Positions 36,818-47,469 of a stretch of 64,000 nt of DNA are shown piece by piece (position 1 is the first letter of the stretch; every line of letters begins with the position of its first letter). The stretch is from the NCBI GenBank assembly GCA_010093705.1, contig MU006099.1, positions 153,344-217,343 on the forward strand, in the 5' to 3' direction. This DNA comes from Patellaria atrata CBS 101060. Taxonomy: Eukaryota > Ascomycota > Dothideomycetes > Patellariales > Patellariaceae. Made by a program: the position numbers and the translations under genes. Under the pieces are notes generated by a model, which was not told where the DNA came from, ran no database searches, and saw only the letters and a program-made list of their open reading frames with translations.

Positions 36818-37948
36818 ATGGGCTTCTTCACATCCCACCCCCTCAAAGCCCTCTATGTTCTCTTAGCCGTCCCGATCCTCCTTGCCCGCTTCCCCCTTTG
36901 GTTCCTCATCTACACCATCCCCCGCTTCCGCCCCGTCCCCTCTTGGTCGCTCAAGCAAGCCCTCCTCGTCCGCACCACCCGTGCCGTCATCAGCATCCAC
37001 TCCACCATCGAGATGCGCACTCCACTCCCTCTTACCCCTACCGAAAAAGAGAAAAAGCGCTTCGTCCTGGTCCCTCCAGCGCCGGAGAAGTATCTCATAG
37101 GCCCTTTAGGAAGCGGGACGACGGGCGTGAAGCCCGAGAGCCTAGGAGCGCTATGGTATCCCAGCCTACCGGAACGGGAAGGGGTAGGGAAGGACAACGT
37201 AGTAATCCTGCACCTCCACGGCGGCGCCTTCGTAGTCGGCGACGCGCGTCCCCAGGCCTCAGGTTTCATGGCCAAACTCTTCCTCACGCACAGCAGCGCA
37301 TCCCGCGTCTTCAAACCCGCTTACCGTCTCTCCGCCGAGCCGCACTCCGCTCCATTCCCCGCCGCGATCCAGGACTCTCTCGCCGCCTACATGTACTTGC
37401 TCCATGAATGCGGTGTCAGCCCCGAGGACATTATCCTAAGCGGGGACAGTGCAGGCGGCAATCTCGTCATCGCGCTCCTGAGATACCTGCATGAGTACGG
37501 CGGGGAATTACACATTCCACTCCCCAGAGCCGCGTGGTTGTTTTCGCCCTGGCTGGACCTCGTTGCCATATCCCCGAACCACCTCCGCTCGAACCCGCAC
37601 CACAATTCCGATATCCTCCCCGGCGGTCTTGGCGGCTGGGGTGTCCGCGGCTACACGGCCAATGGCGCCATTCCCCTCCATAACCCGTATATCCTGCCCC
37701 TCATGGAGCCGTTTCGCTGCCCGGTGCCGTTGTTCGTGGCGATCGGGGAGAGAGAGGTGTTGTGGAAGCAAGACATGTTGTTTGTCGAGCGGTATAGGGA
37801 GGTGGGGGCCAGGGTGGAGGTTTTTGTCCAGCAGGACGCGCCGCATGATGTGTGCCTTTTGGGGAATTTGTTGGGGTTTGAGGATGTGGCGAGGGAGACT
37901 GTTCGTAGGGCGGATGAGTGGGTTAAGAAGGCGAGCGTACGGCTATGA
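36818..37948 (+). CDS. Alpha/beta hydrolase, hormone-sensitive-lipase-like family, 376 aa
   Basis: This is a single-exon esterase/lipase-type hydrolase with an N-terminal membrane anchor (hydrophobic residues about 9-34). Its active-site features are the oxyanion motif HLHGGAFVVGDAR near residue 135, the nucleophile elbow GDSAGGN (Ser about 211), an acidic residue downstream (in the ERE/KQD region) and the His of DAPHDV near residue 350. The HGG plus GDSAGG combination is that of the HSL/bacterial esterase group. Fungal members are often detoxifying or secondary-metabolism esterases; here no cluster genes surround it, so the role is open. The coding strand is strongly C-rich to about 37720 and G-rich after. 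Confidence 0.88.
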   Translation: MGFFTSHPLKALYVLLAVPILLARFPLWFLIYTIPRFRPVPSWSLKQALLVRTTRAVISIHSTIEMRTPLPLTPTEKEKKRFVLVPPAPEKYLIGPLGSGTTGVKPESLGALWYPSLPEREGVGKDNVVILHLHGGAFVVGDARPQASGFMAKLFLTHSSASRVFKPAYRLSAEPHSAPFPAAIQDSLAAYMYLLHECGVSPEDIILSGDSAGGNLVIALLRYLHEYGGELHIPLPRAAWLFSPWLDLVAISPNHLRSNPHHNSDILPGGLGGWGVRGYTANGAIPLHNPYILPLMEPFRCPVPLFVAIGEREVLWKQDMLFVERYREVGARVEVFVQQDAPHDVCLLGNLLGFEDVARETVRRADEWVKKASVRL

Positions 37949-40165
37949 CTGGAAGCAGTCCATTTTCTGAAATTTTTAATATTTTTTTCTTTGGAGGGGG
38001 AGGATGAGAGTGTGAGAAGTGAGAGGTCGGATTTAGGAGAAAGACTTATGTGCGAGAGGTTTCTTATAGTGGAAGGTCTTATGTGGAGGGTTCCAAGTGA
38101 GGGGATCTCACATTTGAGGGCTACCTACTAGCCTTATACCAGAAGGGATTAACCTCTCTTCCTCCAGCACTGAATAAAAACTTCACACGATATAAAATCT
38201 ACAAGTATACCCAGCCCTCTCATCAGATGGATAACGAGGCACAAAAAACCGAAGAACAACAACGGTAGTTATCAAGCCCTGGCGTAGAACTATAACTTTC
38301 CGAAAAGGAATGACGAGAAGATAAATAGAATTCCCGCCTACCATAGTACTATATATCTCTGTAAAACACAAGATCTCACCCCGCATGTCGAAGAAGTACC
38401 AGCATACCCAGCTACATCCGCCCTCGAGGTCGCTGGGAAACCGGTTATCTGTCTTGCGATTGACTGCAACGTGGACGTTTGAGTTTTCTTTGTTTAGTAA
38501 CAATATCTCCCTAGCCGTGTATGAGCGTGTCACATATTCACTTACCGCAAGGAGCGAGAGTGTACTACTGACAGGATTAGTGGTGCGGTGAAGGTTTTGG
38601 GGTCATGGGTGCGGAGTGTGTGTACTATCAGAATCCTAGAGGCAACGCGACCGATATACCTAGATCCCTGATGATCCATTAACATATGGACGGGTTCCGA
38701 ATAAGCGCTGGTACACATGGGACCCAATCAATCCCACGCCGCCCAATGTTGCGGTAATTGACTAACCCCCCTTTCCCCCCGGGGTTACCGAAGGTTCTCA
38801 ATTAATCCTATTCGAGTCCTTACTAGAACCCTCGAATTAAACTGGAAACCCCAAGCCGAATCAGAACGAGCTGGGATCTCTCACCTCCTAGACATCGGCC
38901 CGATGCTGAAGAGTCTTGAAAGACGATAGAACGCTCTTGCTTCGGGAACGATATGTGGGATCTCGTCTACGGGCTGGACGATGGGTTGGTAATCGACTAC
39001 TGCTTTGAGTCAGACTGGGATTAGTCGGTGCGTTGGTGACGAGGTTATGGGTTCGGTTGCTGTGGTCCGGAACTCGTAGTGTGGATTGTGGTTAAGGTTG
39101 GGGTTTCTGGGACGGAGGTGAGGGATTGGTCATTGCGGGAGGTTGGAGAAGGTGTCGTGGGTCGCTGACACGGGTTCTAATTTAGGGTTGTTGAGGTTTT
39201 ACTATGCTAAAGCATAGGAATAGTGAGGGTTGTGGGATGGCTGCAAGGGGGTATCTTTGGGTTTTGTAGTTGGCGTGGGTTACCAGTAAGTTGGGTAAGA
39301 ATTGGGAGGAGAAATGGGAACTGGGGTAAGGATGGGGAGGAGAACTCGGGTAAGGTTGGGGGGGGATTGAGAAGGCATATGCGGGTTGTAGGGAAAATAG
39401 ATGACTAGATGGGAGGCTATTGGTCTAGCAGGATCAAAGAAATTGAGAACAGTTGTGAACGTGTGGTGTTCTCTTGAACAGACGCGCTAGAAATAGAAGC
39501 GCCAGAACGCTTGATTATGAAAGGGCTGGAAGTGATAAAGCGGCAGGAACTGATTAGTTGGTCATTTAGCTGTGGCTTCACGACTCGAGCAAGGAATGGG
39601 TATATGTTCGAATAATGTTATAAAGCACTCTGCTCTGATCCATCGATTTGATTGACGCATGGTAAAAGGGGAAGGTTGCAAAAGGTCAACTTTAACTTAA
39701 TATCAGTGAGGAACAATTCAAGGTTTCGCCCAAGGGGACTATTCAGATTGATTTTTCTAACTCAACGGGTAGAAGACAGATCAAATTCAATAACTCGATC
39801 CTACCCATTACTTATCTATTCCACCGCAAAATCCCTGATGACACATTTTTATTCAACCATCCGATAGACAGCCAATAACTCCGGAAAGTGAAGTGAGCAA
39901 TCCAATATGCGCCACAGAGAGCCATAAAGAGTCTCATGTGTGTTGTATGCAAAATCACGGAGAAGAACATGATCCAGCTGATGATTGATAGAACCTGGTT
40001 GATAACGGAGAGGACAGTCAACATGACCACTATGATGATCTCAAGGTAGTAGACAGAAAGGATCGGTGAAAATAAAGGATTCTCCGCTGAAGACAATTGC
40101 CGTGCAAGGGGTATAGCTGCGGACAAGCCGAAGCCACCGAAACAACAGTGAGGATTCTGGTCTCG
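37949..40165. other. Long intergenic region with one hydrophobic open frame
   Basis: About 2.2 kb without a supported gene. From about 38990 to 39420 the plus strand is G-rich with a GGTT/GGGTTGTGG character. On the minus strand 40126-39812 is open for 104 codons and encodes two hydrophobic stretches (YLEIIIVVMLTVLSVINQVL, then MRLFMALCGAYWIAHFTF). It begins at a TTG, with the first ATG well inside, so it is either a short gene, an unrecognised exon or chance. Confidence 0.4.
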
Positions 40166-42949
40166 CTACATTGGCTCATCTTCCACGTAGGCGTTGAGGC
40201 TAGCTTCGAACCTGGAAGGACCAGGTGCGGGCGACATCACCAAAGTACGTTCAAAAGTGCCACGGTGTTGAGGAATAACCTTATCCAAGTTCTTCAAGAC
40301 CTTTTGAGCCTCTAAGAGTTGAGCTTTCTCCTTCTTCAGGTGGATGCGGCGGCGTTCTCGCTCTGGATCCTCAGCGAGAAGTTGAACGCAACGATTTTGG
40401 ACTAGCAAGTAACCATGTTAATGAAAAGTCATCGCAATAAAAGATATGCATACGTACGATCGCTACCATGAAGTTCTAGTTTAGTAGTAATCTCGTCAGA
40501 GAGATGCTTCTTCAGTCCCTCAAAGAGCTCCGCTTGAACGCACTTGACGATAGTATTAACGAAACTCTGGCAAACAACGTTGTAATAACCTCGGACACGC
40601 GACATAGCGGTGATCTCTCGATGAAAGGGATCTGTGATATCGAGCCACTTCTGGCGGTCGTTCTTCCCAAGTAGCTTACGGTAATATTCCTCCGCAGGGA
40701 ATTTCTCTGCGGCTTTATCATTCATCTTCAACTGAAATTCATGCAATTTCTCGGCACGACTATTACGGAGGGAGTCCAGCTCTTTCTTTTCCTGTTCTTC
40801 TAATCCTTCTTCATCCATGCTAAGTGGCTTATAGCGTTCCCAGAGCAAGGCGCGGGTAGCAATTATACGTTGCTCGTCGACCAGTTTAAGAAGAAAGGTA
40901 CTAGAAATGTCACGGGTCTTCTTCGCAAAATCGGAACCTAGCCAACGGGAGAAACTATTATTAAATGCTATCTCGACGTGACTTAATAATCCGTCCATCG
41001 TCGCGTCGAGGAATACCATAGTGGGGACATCCCATTCACCGAGGCTAATACTGATAAGGTGGTCAATAGCAGCAGGGTCCACTTCTCCAGGACGGTCTGA
41101 GGAGCGGAATTGGCGCAGAATACCTCGGATCTGGTCTAGTTCATAGATGATGTCTGCTGGTGCCTGAGGAATCCTGGCCGAGTTTAAAGTCGGTGTATCG
41201 AGGACTGATCCAGAATTAAGCTTCCGCTTCTTAGGTGTTACAGGCGGCTTCCGCGGAGTGGATGGAGCCTCATCATACTCGGAACCGCTGTCGATCGAGA
41301 TCGGATTGTGTTTTACATGTGCCTGAGAAGCCTTCCGACGCTTGATTTCGAAATCTCGTAAATCGGCTGACTCCTCAGCAGAACGAGGCATGATCTTGGG
41401 CCGAATGTTCATAAGAGACTTGCGGAACTTCTGGGCTTGCTCACGCCACTCGTGTTTGAAGCTTGGTGTTTGTGAGTCCTTTTGAAAAGAGGGAATACCC
41501 TCTATTCCGTTACGGACGTCGTAGGCAAATTGAGAGATGGTATCCTTTACAGTATGTACAGCGGTTGCACTGGGAGGATCTGGAAGCGTTACCAATTCCT
41601 CTTCTATGTTAGCTAGCTTAAGGCTCAGTTGCATCTTCATGCCCGGAACACTGGAAAATGTTAGAGAACCAGTAGGATATATAAGAATTTATATCTCACC
41701 TCTCTTTCATAAGTGCTGCCAGCATGTTGGACAGCTCGGCAGTGAGTTTTGTGGTGCCGAACCTATCACTGAAGCGTCTATACTCTGGCAACCAGCTGTC
41801 GAAGAAGCTCTGCTCTCGAGCTCTGGCTTCCTGATGGGTAATTTCTTGTTCCAGCTCTTCTGGCGAAGGCTGTTTCGTCACGAAGCACTTATATCCAAAA
41901 TTGAAGGCCTTCCCGGCCATGATCTCCTCCCACACTTTGGACGGCTTCTTTCCTGTTGGGAGACGGTCAGGTTTTGTGATTACCCCGATGGTCCGTGCCA
42001 TTGCGCCCTCGATCGATTTTATTAGAGGGAGAGCATTGGAATTCTCCACGTCACTCTCCATAGACATTGCTAGGAGAATGAGGGTATTCTGTTGGGATAT
42101 TGTGTCTGTCACAAGAGCTCTAACTAGAGCGGGAAGGTGTTCTTTAGAGGCACCGTTCATGAGGTTAACGACGCCGGGAAGGTCAAACAGGGAAAGATTC
42201 GGGAGACCTTTATGGACGATCTTGATCCAATTAGCTTTTCGACACTGTTAGGCAGGTTCACAGTCACTCACCTCCACTTTGACGATGTTTGGCGAGAAAT
42301 CCACCTGCATATTAGTGGGATCCACTGGCGCAGAAATATATTTGGTAGGGGGGTCCCTCGGATTGAGGATGGCTAATTGAGCTCGTCTTAGAACGTCTTC
42401 CAACTCGTCGGGACGTTGGACAGCCTTGAAAAGTGTAATCTCTGGGGATTCTCTCAGAACCCAAGGTGCTAAAGGGTGGATCTGGGCTGATTTCTGGTCG
42501 TTGAAGTAGTAATACTTCTTTACCAAAGAGACGTTCGCTACCCAGCTGTCATGCCCGTCTGAATCGGAAGTCGAGGTGTTGATGTGTAAAATACACCTGG
42601 TGCAGGTGCCGGTGTCTCTAGGTACTGTGACACCGCTAATGCCCTCAATAAGAGAGCTCTTCCCAGCGGATTGGTCTCCAACAGCTACTATCGATGGAAC
42701 CGCGATGTCAGACATTTCGACACCCAAAGCCTCAAGCTTTCGGGCAGCCTCGATGAGCTCTTTATTGCCCCTCCCCAGCTCATTGAGCGGCCCGGAAAAA
42801 TCTGTCATTTCAGTGTCGCCAGTATCGCAGCTTGATGGATTGGGTTGCGCACTCAGTTGTGAACTAGTTTGAGAACCACGATGGGATTCGGCGCGAAGGG
42901 TAACCTCTGAAACTTCCCTCTGCTCGTGATGTGTTCGTGTGGAGACCAT
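40166..42949 (-). CDS. Dynamin-superfamily GTPase, fungal Mx-like, about 875 aa
   Basis: This is a large GTPase of the dynamin superfamily, of the filamentous-fungal group often labelled Mx-like; its cellular role is not established. Four exons: 42949-42272, 42220-41700, 41650-40458 and 40401-40166. G1 is GDQSAGKSSLIE, the G2 threonines lie in PRDTGTCTRC, G3 is DLPGVVN and G4 is TKPD. A helical stalk follows. The last exon (LQNRCVQLLAEDPERERRRI) reads as the GTPase effector end. Within the stalk is a non-conserved insertion with basic clusters (KRRKASQ, then TPRKPPVTPKKRKLNSG) resembling a bipartite nuclear localisation signal. No PH domain or membrane segment is seen. It is not Dnm1, Vps1 or Mgm1 by length and motif context. 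Confidence 0.87.
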
Positions 42950-44220
42950 GACTACGAGCTGAAGAAAGATGCAAAGATAGGTAGACAGGTGAGTACGTCA
43001 AGATACGACACGACGACGTTTGTTGAAGAAGTTTAGAGGTAGAACAGAAGAAATAAGCTGTTATGCGGCAGCTTGGTAGACGCGTTTGTTGACGTACGAA
43101 GCGATATTGTTCAAACGGATGTGCTTGACGGAAGCCAAGAATCGAAGATGCGAGAAAGGGGCAAAGTAAAAGGTCACAGCACGTGGAAGAAGCCTGTTTG
43201 AGCAAACGAAGTACAGGATCGCATAGAACTCGATACCAAGTGCCGTATTTATTCGGTTTAAGAATCTCACTGTACTGTTGCATGATCAATTGACATTATA
43301 CTTATGATGCAAAGCAATAACTGCACGTAGGCCTAGTGCTGTGAAAGAAAGGGGAAGATTGCGGTAGCTACCACATATATTGAAAAGTTGAGAGACGGTG
43401 AGATGAACATTATTGTCCGCCGTACGTTTGAAAGATACGTATAAGAATCATGAAGGTCCATAGCATTTCAATATAAATGTACGACAGCTCTTAGGAGATT
43501 AGGTACGAAGGTAGGTATTGATCTTTAGATATCTATCGAGGACAGTATCTCAGGAATGAAGGGTATGATGTACTAAAGGTTATGTCCTCGAGAAGGGAAG
43601 GTCGAGAAGATGCCGTTGAAGAGGGAAATGTGATAGCTCCCATGATATCGCCTTTGCTTCCGTTTCACCATCTGCAACAATTGCGAGGTTAGACCTTGAT
43701 TCAGTCATTAGGCATCAGTATACGCCCATGATATCCTCGAAGGCACTTGCTTCGATATGTCAATTTCTATTCTTCCAGGCCATTATTAGTTCGATTGACG
43801 GGCCGAGTATTTATTGAAGGAAGACAATGCATCGGGTACGAGCCGGACGGCGGATACGATGCGTTTGGAGTTGTCTATAAACAGAACCTCGCATATTTAC
43901 ATAGATGATTTCAAACGGAGATTTATGGTGAAGGGATGGGACGAGACGAAAGAGGAAGATGAGATGAGGTCAAGTTCAGGGGCACATCACGCGGAACCCA
44001 TGAGCATTTTTTTCGAAGCTTCACCGCCTTCAAGCCACTCTTCCGTCTTTGTTTCTAGTTCTAGCATTCCCACCCTGCAGTTGAGCTTGCAGACTGCAGC
44101 TCAAAAAAATCAAAGACACCAAATTGTCAATACCATAAACGATTCCTAAGAACTTGATACACTGTTGAGCAGTGACTGTGCCTTGGAGTTACCTCACGTC
44201 CACGCACTTTACGAAGCACA
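42950..44220. other. Intergenic region
   Basis: Upstream regions of the dynamin-like gene (minus) and the nucleotidyltransferase (plus), 1.27 kb. An open frame of 111 codons at 43814-44149 has no recognisable features and is not called. Confidence 0.5.
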
Positions 44221-45799
44221 ATGAGTCTCCAGGTCCCTCTGAGGGGCAAGGCTCAGGCCAAGTCAACAAAGGCTGTCATTTTGGTAAATCGACTTCAATA
44301 CTACAATTGAGACGAAAGCTAACAACTGTAGGTTGGAGGACCTTCTAGAGGAACAAGGTTCAGGCCATTGTCCTTGGATGTCCCAAAAGTGAGCTCTCAT
44401 CTTCCTACCTGACCCCACTATCCACCAACGAAAGCCCTACCCTCTGAAGACAGGCATCCCTTACAATGAGAGCCCTGTCTCTCAAAAGTACTCCTGGTCT
44501 TGGAAATAGGGCCATGCTAACTTCTATAGCCTCTTTTCGACGTAGCTGGCCATCCCATAATCGAGCACTGTTTTCGCGCCATAGCCAAGATCCCTGAGAT
44601 CAAAGAAGTCTTCATAATCGGCTACTACGACGAGACCGTCTTCCGGGACTTCATCAAAGACTCCTCTAAGTCTTTCCCACACATTCGGCTCTCCTACTTA
44701 CGCGAGTACACAGCACTCGGCACAGCTGGGGGTCTATACCATTTCCGCGATGCCATCTTGAAAGGGAAGCCCGACCGCTTCTTCGTGCTGAACGCCGATG
44801 TCTGCTGCTCCTTCCCACTAGACCAGATGCTCAAACTCTTCGAGGAAAAGAACGCTGAGGCGGTCATCCTCGGCACACGAGTGAGCAATGAGGCTGCCAG
44901 CAACTTCGGCTGCATCGTCACCGACGCTCACACGAAGCGCGTTCTGCACTACGTCGAGAAACCGGAATCCCATATCTCGAACCTGATCAACTGCGGAGTC
45001 TATCTCTTCAGCACCGAAGCTCTTTTCCCCTCCATCCGTACCGCAATCAAGCGCCGCACTGAGCGGCCCCGTCTGTATTCCTATCCCAGCAGCGACAACC
45101 TCGAGTCCTCCTTCTACGAAGCTGCGGCCGACGACGACGGCGAGGAGCAGAACGAGGTCATCCGGCTCGAACAAGATATCCTCGCCGACCTAGCAGATAG
45201 CCGTCAGTTCTTTGTGCTCGAGACGAAGGACTTCTGGCGCCAGATTAAGACGGCCGGCTCTGCTGTGCCGGCCAACGCGTTGTACTTGATGAAAGCGTTC
45301 CAATCCCAGTCCGAGGAGCTTGCCACGCCGTCTGCTAACATCATCCCACCCGTCTTCATCCACCCGACCGCGACCGTCGACCCGACCGCCAAACTCGGGC
45401 CTAACGTTTCCATCGGTCCACGTGCAGTCATCGGGCCTGGTGTCCGCGTGAAGGAATCCATTGTCCTCGAAGACGCGGAGATTAAGCACGATGCGTGCGT
45501 GCTGTATAGCATCGTGGGGTGGAACAGTCGTATCGGCGCTTGGGCGCGTGTCGAGGGTACACCGACACCGGTGAATAGCCACCAGACGAGCATCGTGAAG
45601 AACGGGGTTAAAGTGCAGAGTGTGACGATCCTGGGCAAGGAGTGCGGGGTTGGTGATGAGGTCAGGGTGCAAAATTGTGTTTGTTTGCCATATAAAGAGT
45701 TGAAGAGGGTAAGTGGTCACTTTAATTTGTGTGATATGTTCGGGATGAGAATAAGCACTGACTTTCCACTAGGATGTTGCCAACGAAGTCATCATGTAA
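44221..45799 (+). CDS. Mannose-1-phosphate guanylyltransferase alpha-like (GMPPA-type) protein, about 441 aa
   Basis: This is related to the enzymes that make GDP-mannose for glycosylation and cell-wall mannan. Four exons: 44221-44283, 44332-44388, 44530-45708 and 45773-45799; the last adds DVANEVIM. The nucleotide-binding start reads VGGPSRGTRFRPLSLDVPKP, the GMPPA form, not the catalytic GMPP-beta/Psa1 form. Other family blocks are EYTALGTAGGLYHFRD, FFVLNADVCCSFP and HYVEKPESHISNLINCGVYL. A C-terminal left-handed beta-helix follows (IHPTATVDPTAKLGPNVSIG and onward). In animals the alpha subunit is an allosteric regulator of the beta enzyme; that role here is inferred. The second intron (141 bp) is less certain than the others. 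Confidence 0.9.
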
Positions 45800-46272
45800 G
45801 TGTCTATTGGGTAAGTTGCCATCGGAGTTCCGTGCATAGAAAAGGTACAATTTGGAATGATATCGCTGCATAGCCAAAAATTCGGTATAGAGGTGTAGCG
45901 CGCTGTACTGCCTGCTCTTTGGTATCTCTTGTCTTAGCATGTACGTAGAACTACAGTAATGAACCAATCATCTTACTCCTCACCTTAAATGTTATATTGA
46001 ATGGGTATGATTTCTGTACGGTGTATTTCCTGTCTAGGTGGGAGTACGCCACGGATGTAATCTTTATACAGATACGGGTTTGTACAGAATATTACTTTTG
46101 TACAGATAGAAAGTAGTGGCTTGATTTTAACTTTGCTGTTAGTATGAGCTTTTATTATTGTACCGCTGTCTTTTGTACGGCTGTCTATTTATACAGTACG
46201 GCTGCCTTTTGTGCGGCTGCAATTATTTCACAGTATTATTACATTTCCCAAACCTTCCCTCCCTAAACTCCT
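45800..46272. other. Convergent intergenic region with degenerate tandem repeat
   Basis: This lies between the 3' ends of the GMPPA-like gene and IND1. It contains the imperfect GTACGGCTG repeat listed separately and no supported gene. Confidence 0.5.
46160..46222. repeat. Degenerate tandem repeat, about 4 copies of a GTACGGCTGTCTTTT-like unit
   Basis: Copies read GTACCGCTGTCTTTT, GTACGGCTGTCTATT, then after a short spacer GTACGGCTGCCTTTT and GTGCGGCTGC. Further GTACAGAT words lie just upstream, near 46073-46107. The units are diverged, so the array is old or was never exact. Confidence 0.65.
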
Positions 46273-47328
46273 CTACAGTCCAAGCAATGCCGCAACCTCC
46301 TTCGCAATCCCATGAAATGCCTTCGCCCTCTCGTTCTCCGGTTCCGCAACCACAGTTGGCATCCCCCTATCCGCATCCGCACAAATCCGCGCATCAAGCG
46401 GGATATCACCCAGCAGCCTAAGTCCCAGCTCCGCGCACTTCTTAGCCACACCTCCGGCGCCGAAGAGTGAGGTGACGGTACTACAATTAGGACAGTAGAA
46501 GTGCGACATATTTTGCACCATGCCCAAGACCGGCACATCGACTTTCTCAAACATGCCTACACCCCTCACGGCATCTATGAGCGCTATGTCCTGCGGTGTG
46601 CTGACCACGACCGCGCCGTCGAGCACGATCTGCTGTGTGATTGTGAGTTGCACGTCGCCGGTCCCCGGTGGCAGGTCTAGGACGAGGACGTCGAGCCCTG
46701 GTGGTCCCCAGGAGACGGTGTGCAGGAGCTGCATGAGGGATTTCTGGACCATGGCGCCCCGCCAGATTATCGGGGAGGTAGGTGGGATGAGGTAGCCTAT
46801 GGACATGGAGGGGATACCGTAGTTCGTTAGGGGGAGGAGGGTGTTATCTGGGGAAAGAGTGAGTGGAGCTCCATTCTGGAGAAGGGAGAATTGAGATGCG
46901 ATTCCGGTGCTTAAGGGAGGTGATGAGGGATGCGGTGAGGAGCTTTATATGGGATGAAAACGCACCCTCGCTCAATCTAGGCTCTTGCCCGACCAGATTC
47001 AGCAGCGTCGGGATCGAAGGACCGAAGATATCGGTATCGAGGATGCCGGTACGGTGGCCCTGTCGCGCGAGAGAGAGGGCTAGGTTCACGGCAATTGTCG
47101 ACTTGCCCACGCCGCCTTTGGCGGAGGAGACTGCAATTACTTTCTTTACATCTTTAATGGGTCGTTTGGCTGGGAGGCCGCGCTGCATGCGTGGGATCTC
47201 GCCTTTGCGAGGGAGGCCCTGAGATCAGGTTAGCGAACTCGGAGGATTATTGAGGATTGAATGTTTACCGTTGGTGCTTCATGTTGCAATGTCCTTAGTA
47301 TAGAGAACAGTCGTCTTTGCAGTGCCAT
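46273..47328 (-). CDS. IND1: IND1/NUBPL, mitochondrial P-loop Fe-S protein for complex I assembly, about 295 aa
   Basis: This is a Mrp/Nbp35-type P-loop NTPase that delivers Fe-S clusters to respiratory complex I in the mitochondrial matrix. Three exons: 47328-47269, 47218-46966 and 46847-46273. Exon 1 encodes an Arg-rich presequence ([20 protein letters not shown]), joined to [21 protein letters not shown], the family's start. The deviant Walker A is [11 protein letters not shown], and the Fe-S ligand pair CPNC follows NMSHFY. Other blocks include [21 protein letters not shown] and [11 protein letters not shown]. The presequence and lack of an N-terminal four-Cys motif favour IND1 over cytosolic Nbp35 or Cfd1. 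Filamentous ascomycetes retain complex I, consistent with the gene's presence. Head to head with BFR2. Confidence 0.93.
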
Positions 47329-47469
47329 CCCATCTAGCTTGCCGCGAGACGCGTTGAACCTTTTTTGACGTGGGGACGTCAGGCGGGGGATTGGTTTCCC
47401 CGGCGCGCCGAGAGTTTTCCAAAATTTGGAACTTTTTTTGATAGAAACAACAGGGATAGGAATTTGACA
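47329..47469. promoter_or_regulatory. Compact bidirectional promoter, IND1/BFR2
   Basis: Only 141 bp separate the two start codons, so both genes must share this promoter region. It holds GC-rich elements (GGGGACGTCAGGCGGGGG, containing an ACGTCA-like word, and GGCGCGCC) followed by an AT-rich stretch with T-runs nearer to BFR2. Confidence 0.7.

Noticed and set aside
37508-37970. Overlapping frames on both strands within the lipase-like gene
   Set aside because: Shadows of a GC-biased exon whose own frame shows the HGG and GDSAGG motifs.
43814-44149. 111-codon open frame between the dynamin-like and GMPPA-like genes
   Set aside because: No family resemblance, no convincing start context or splice signals, and Ser-rich low-complexity content; chance is sufficient.
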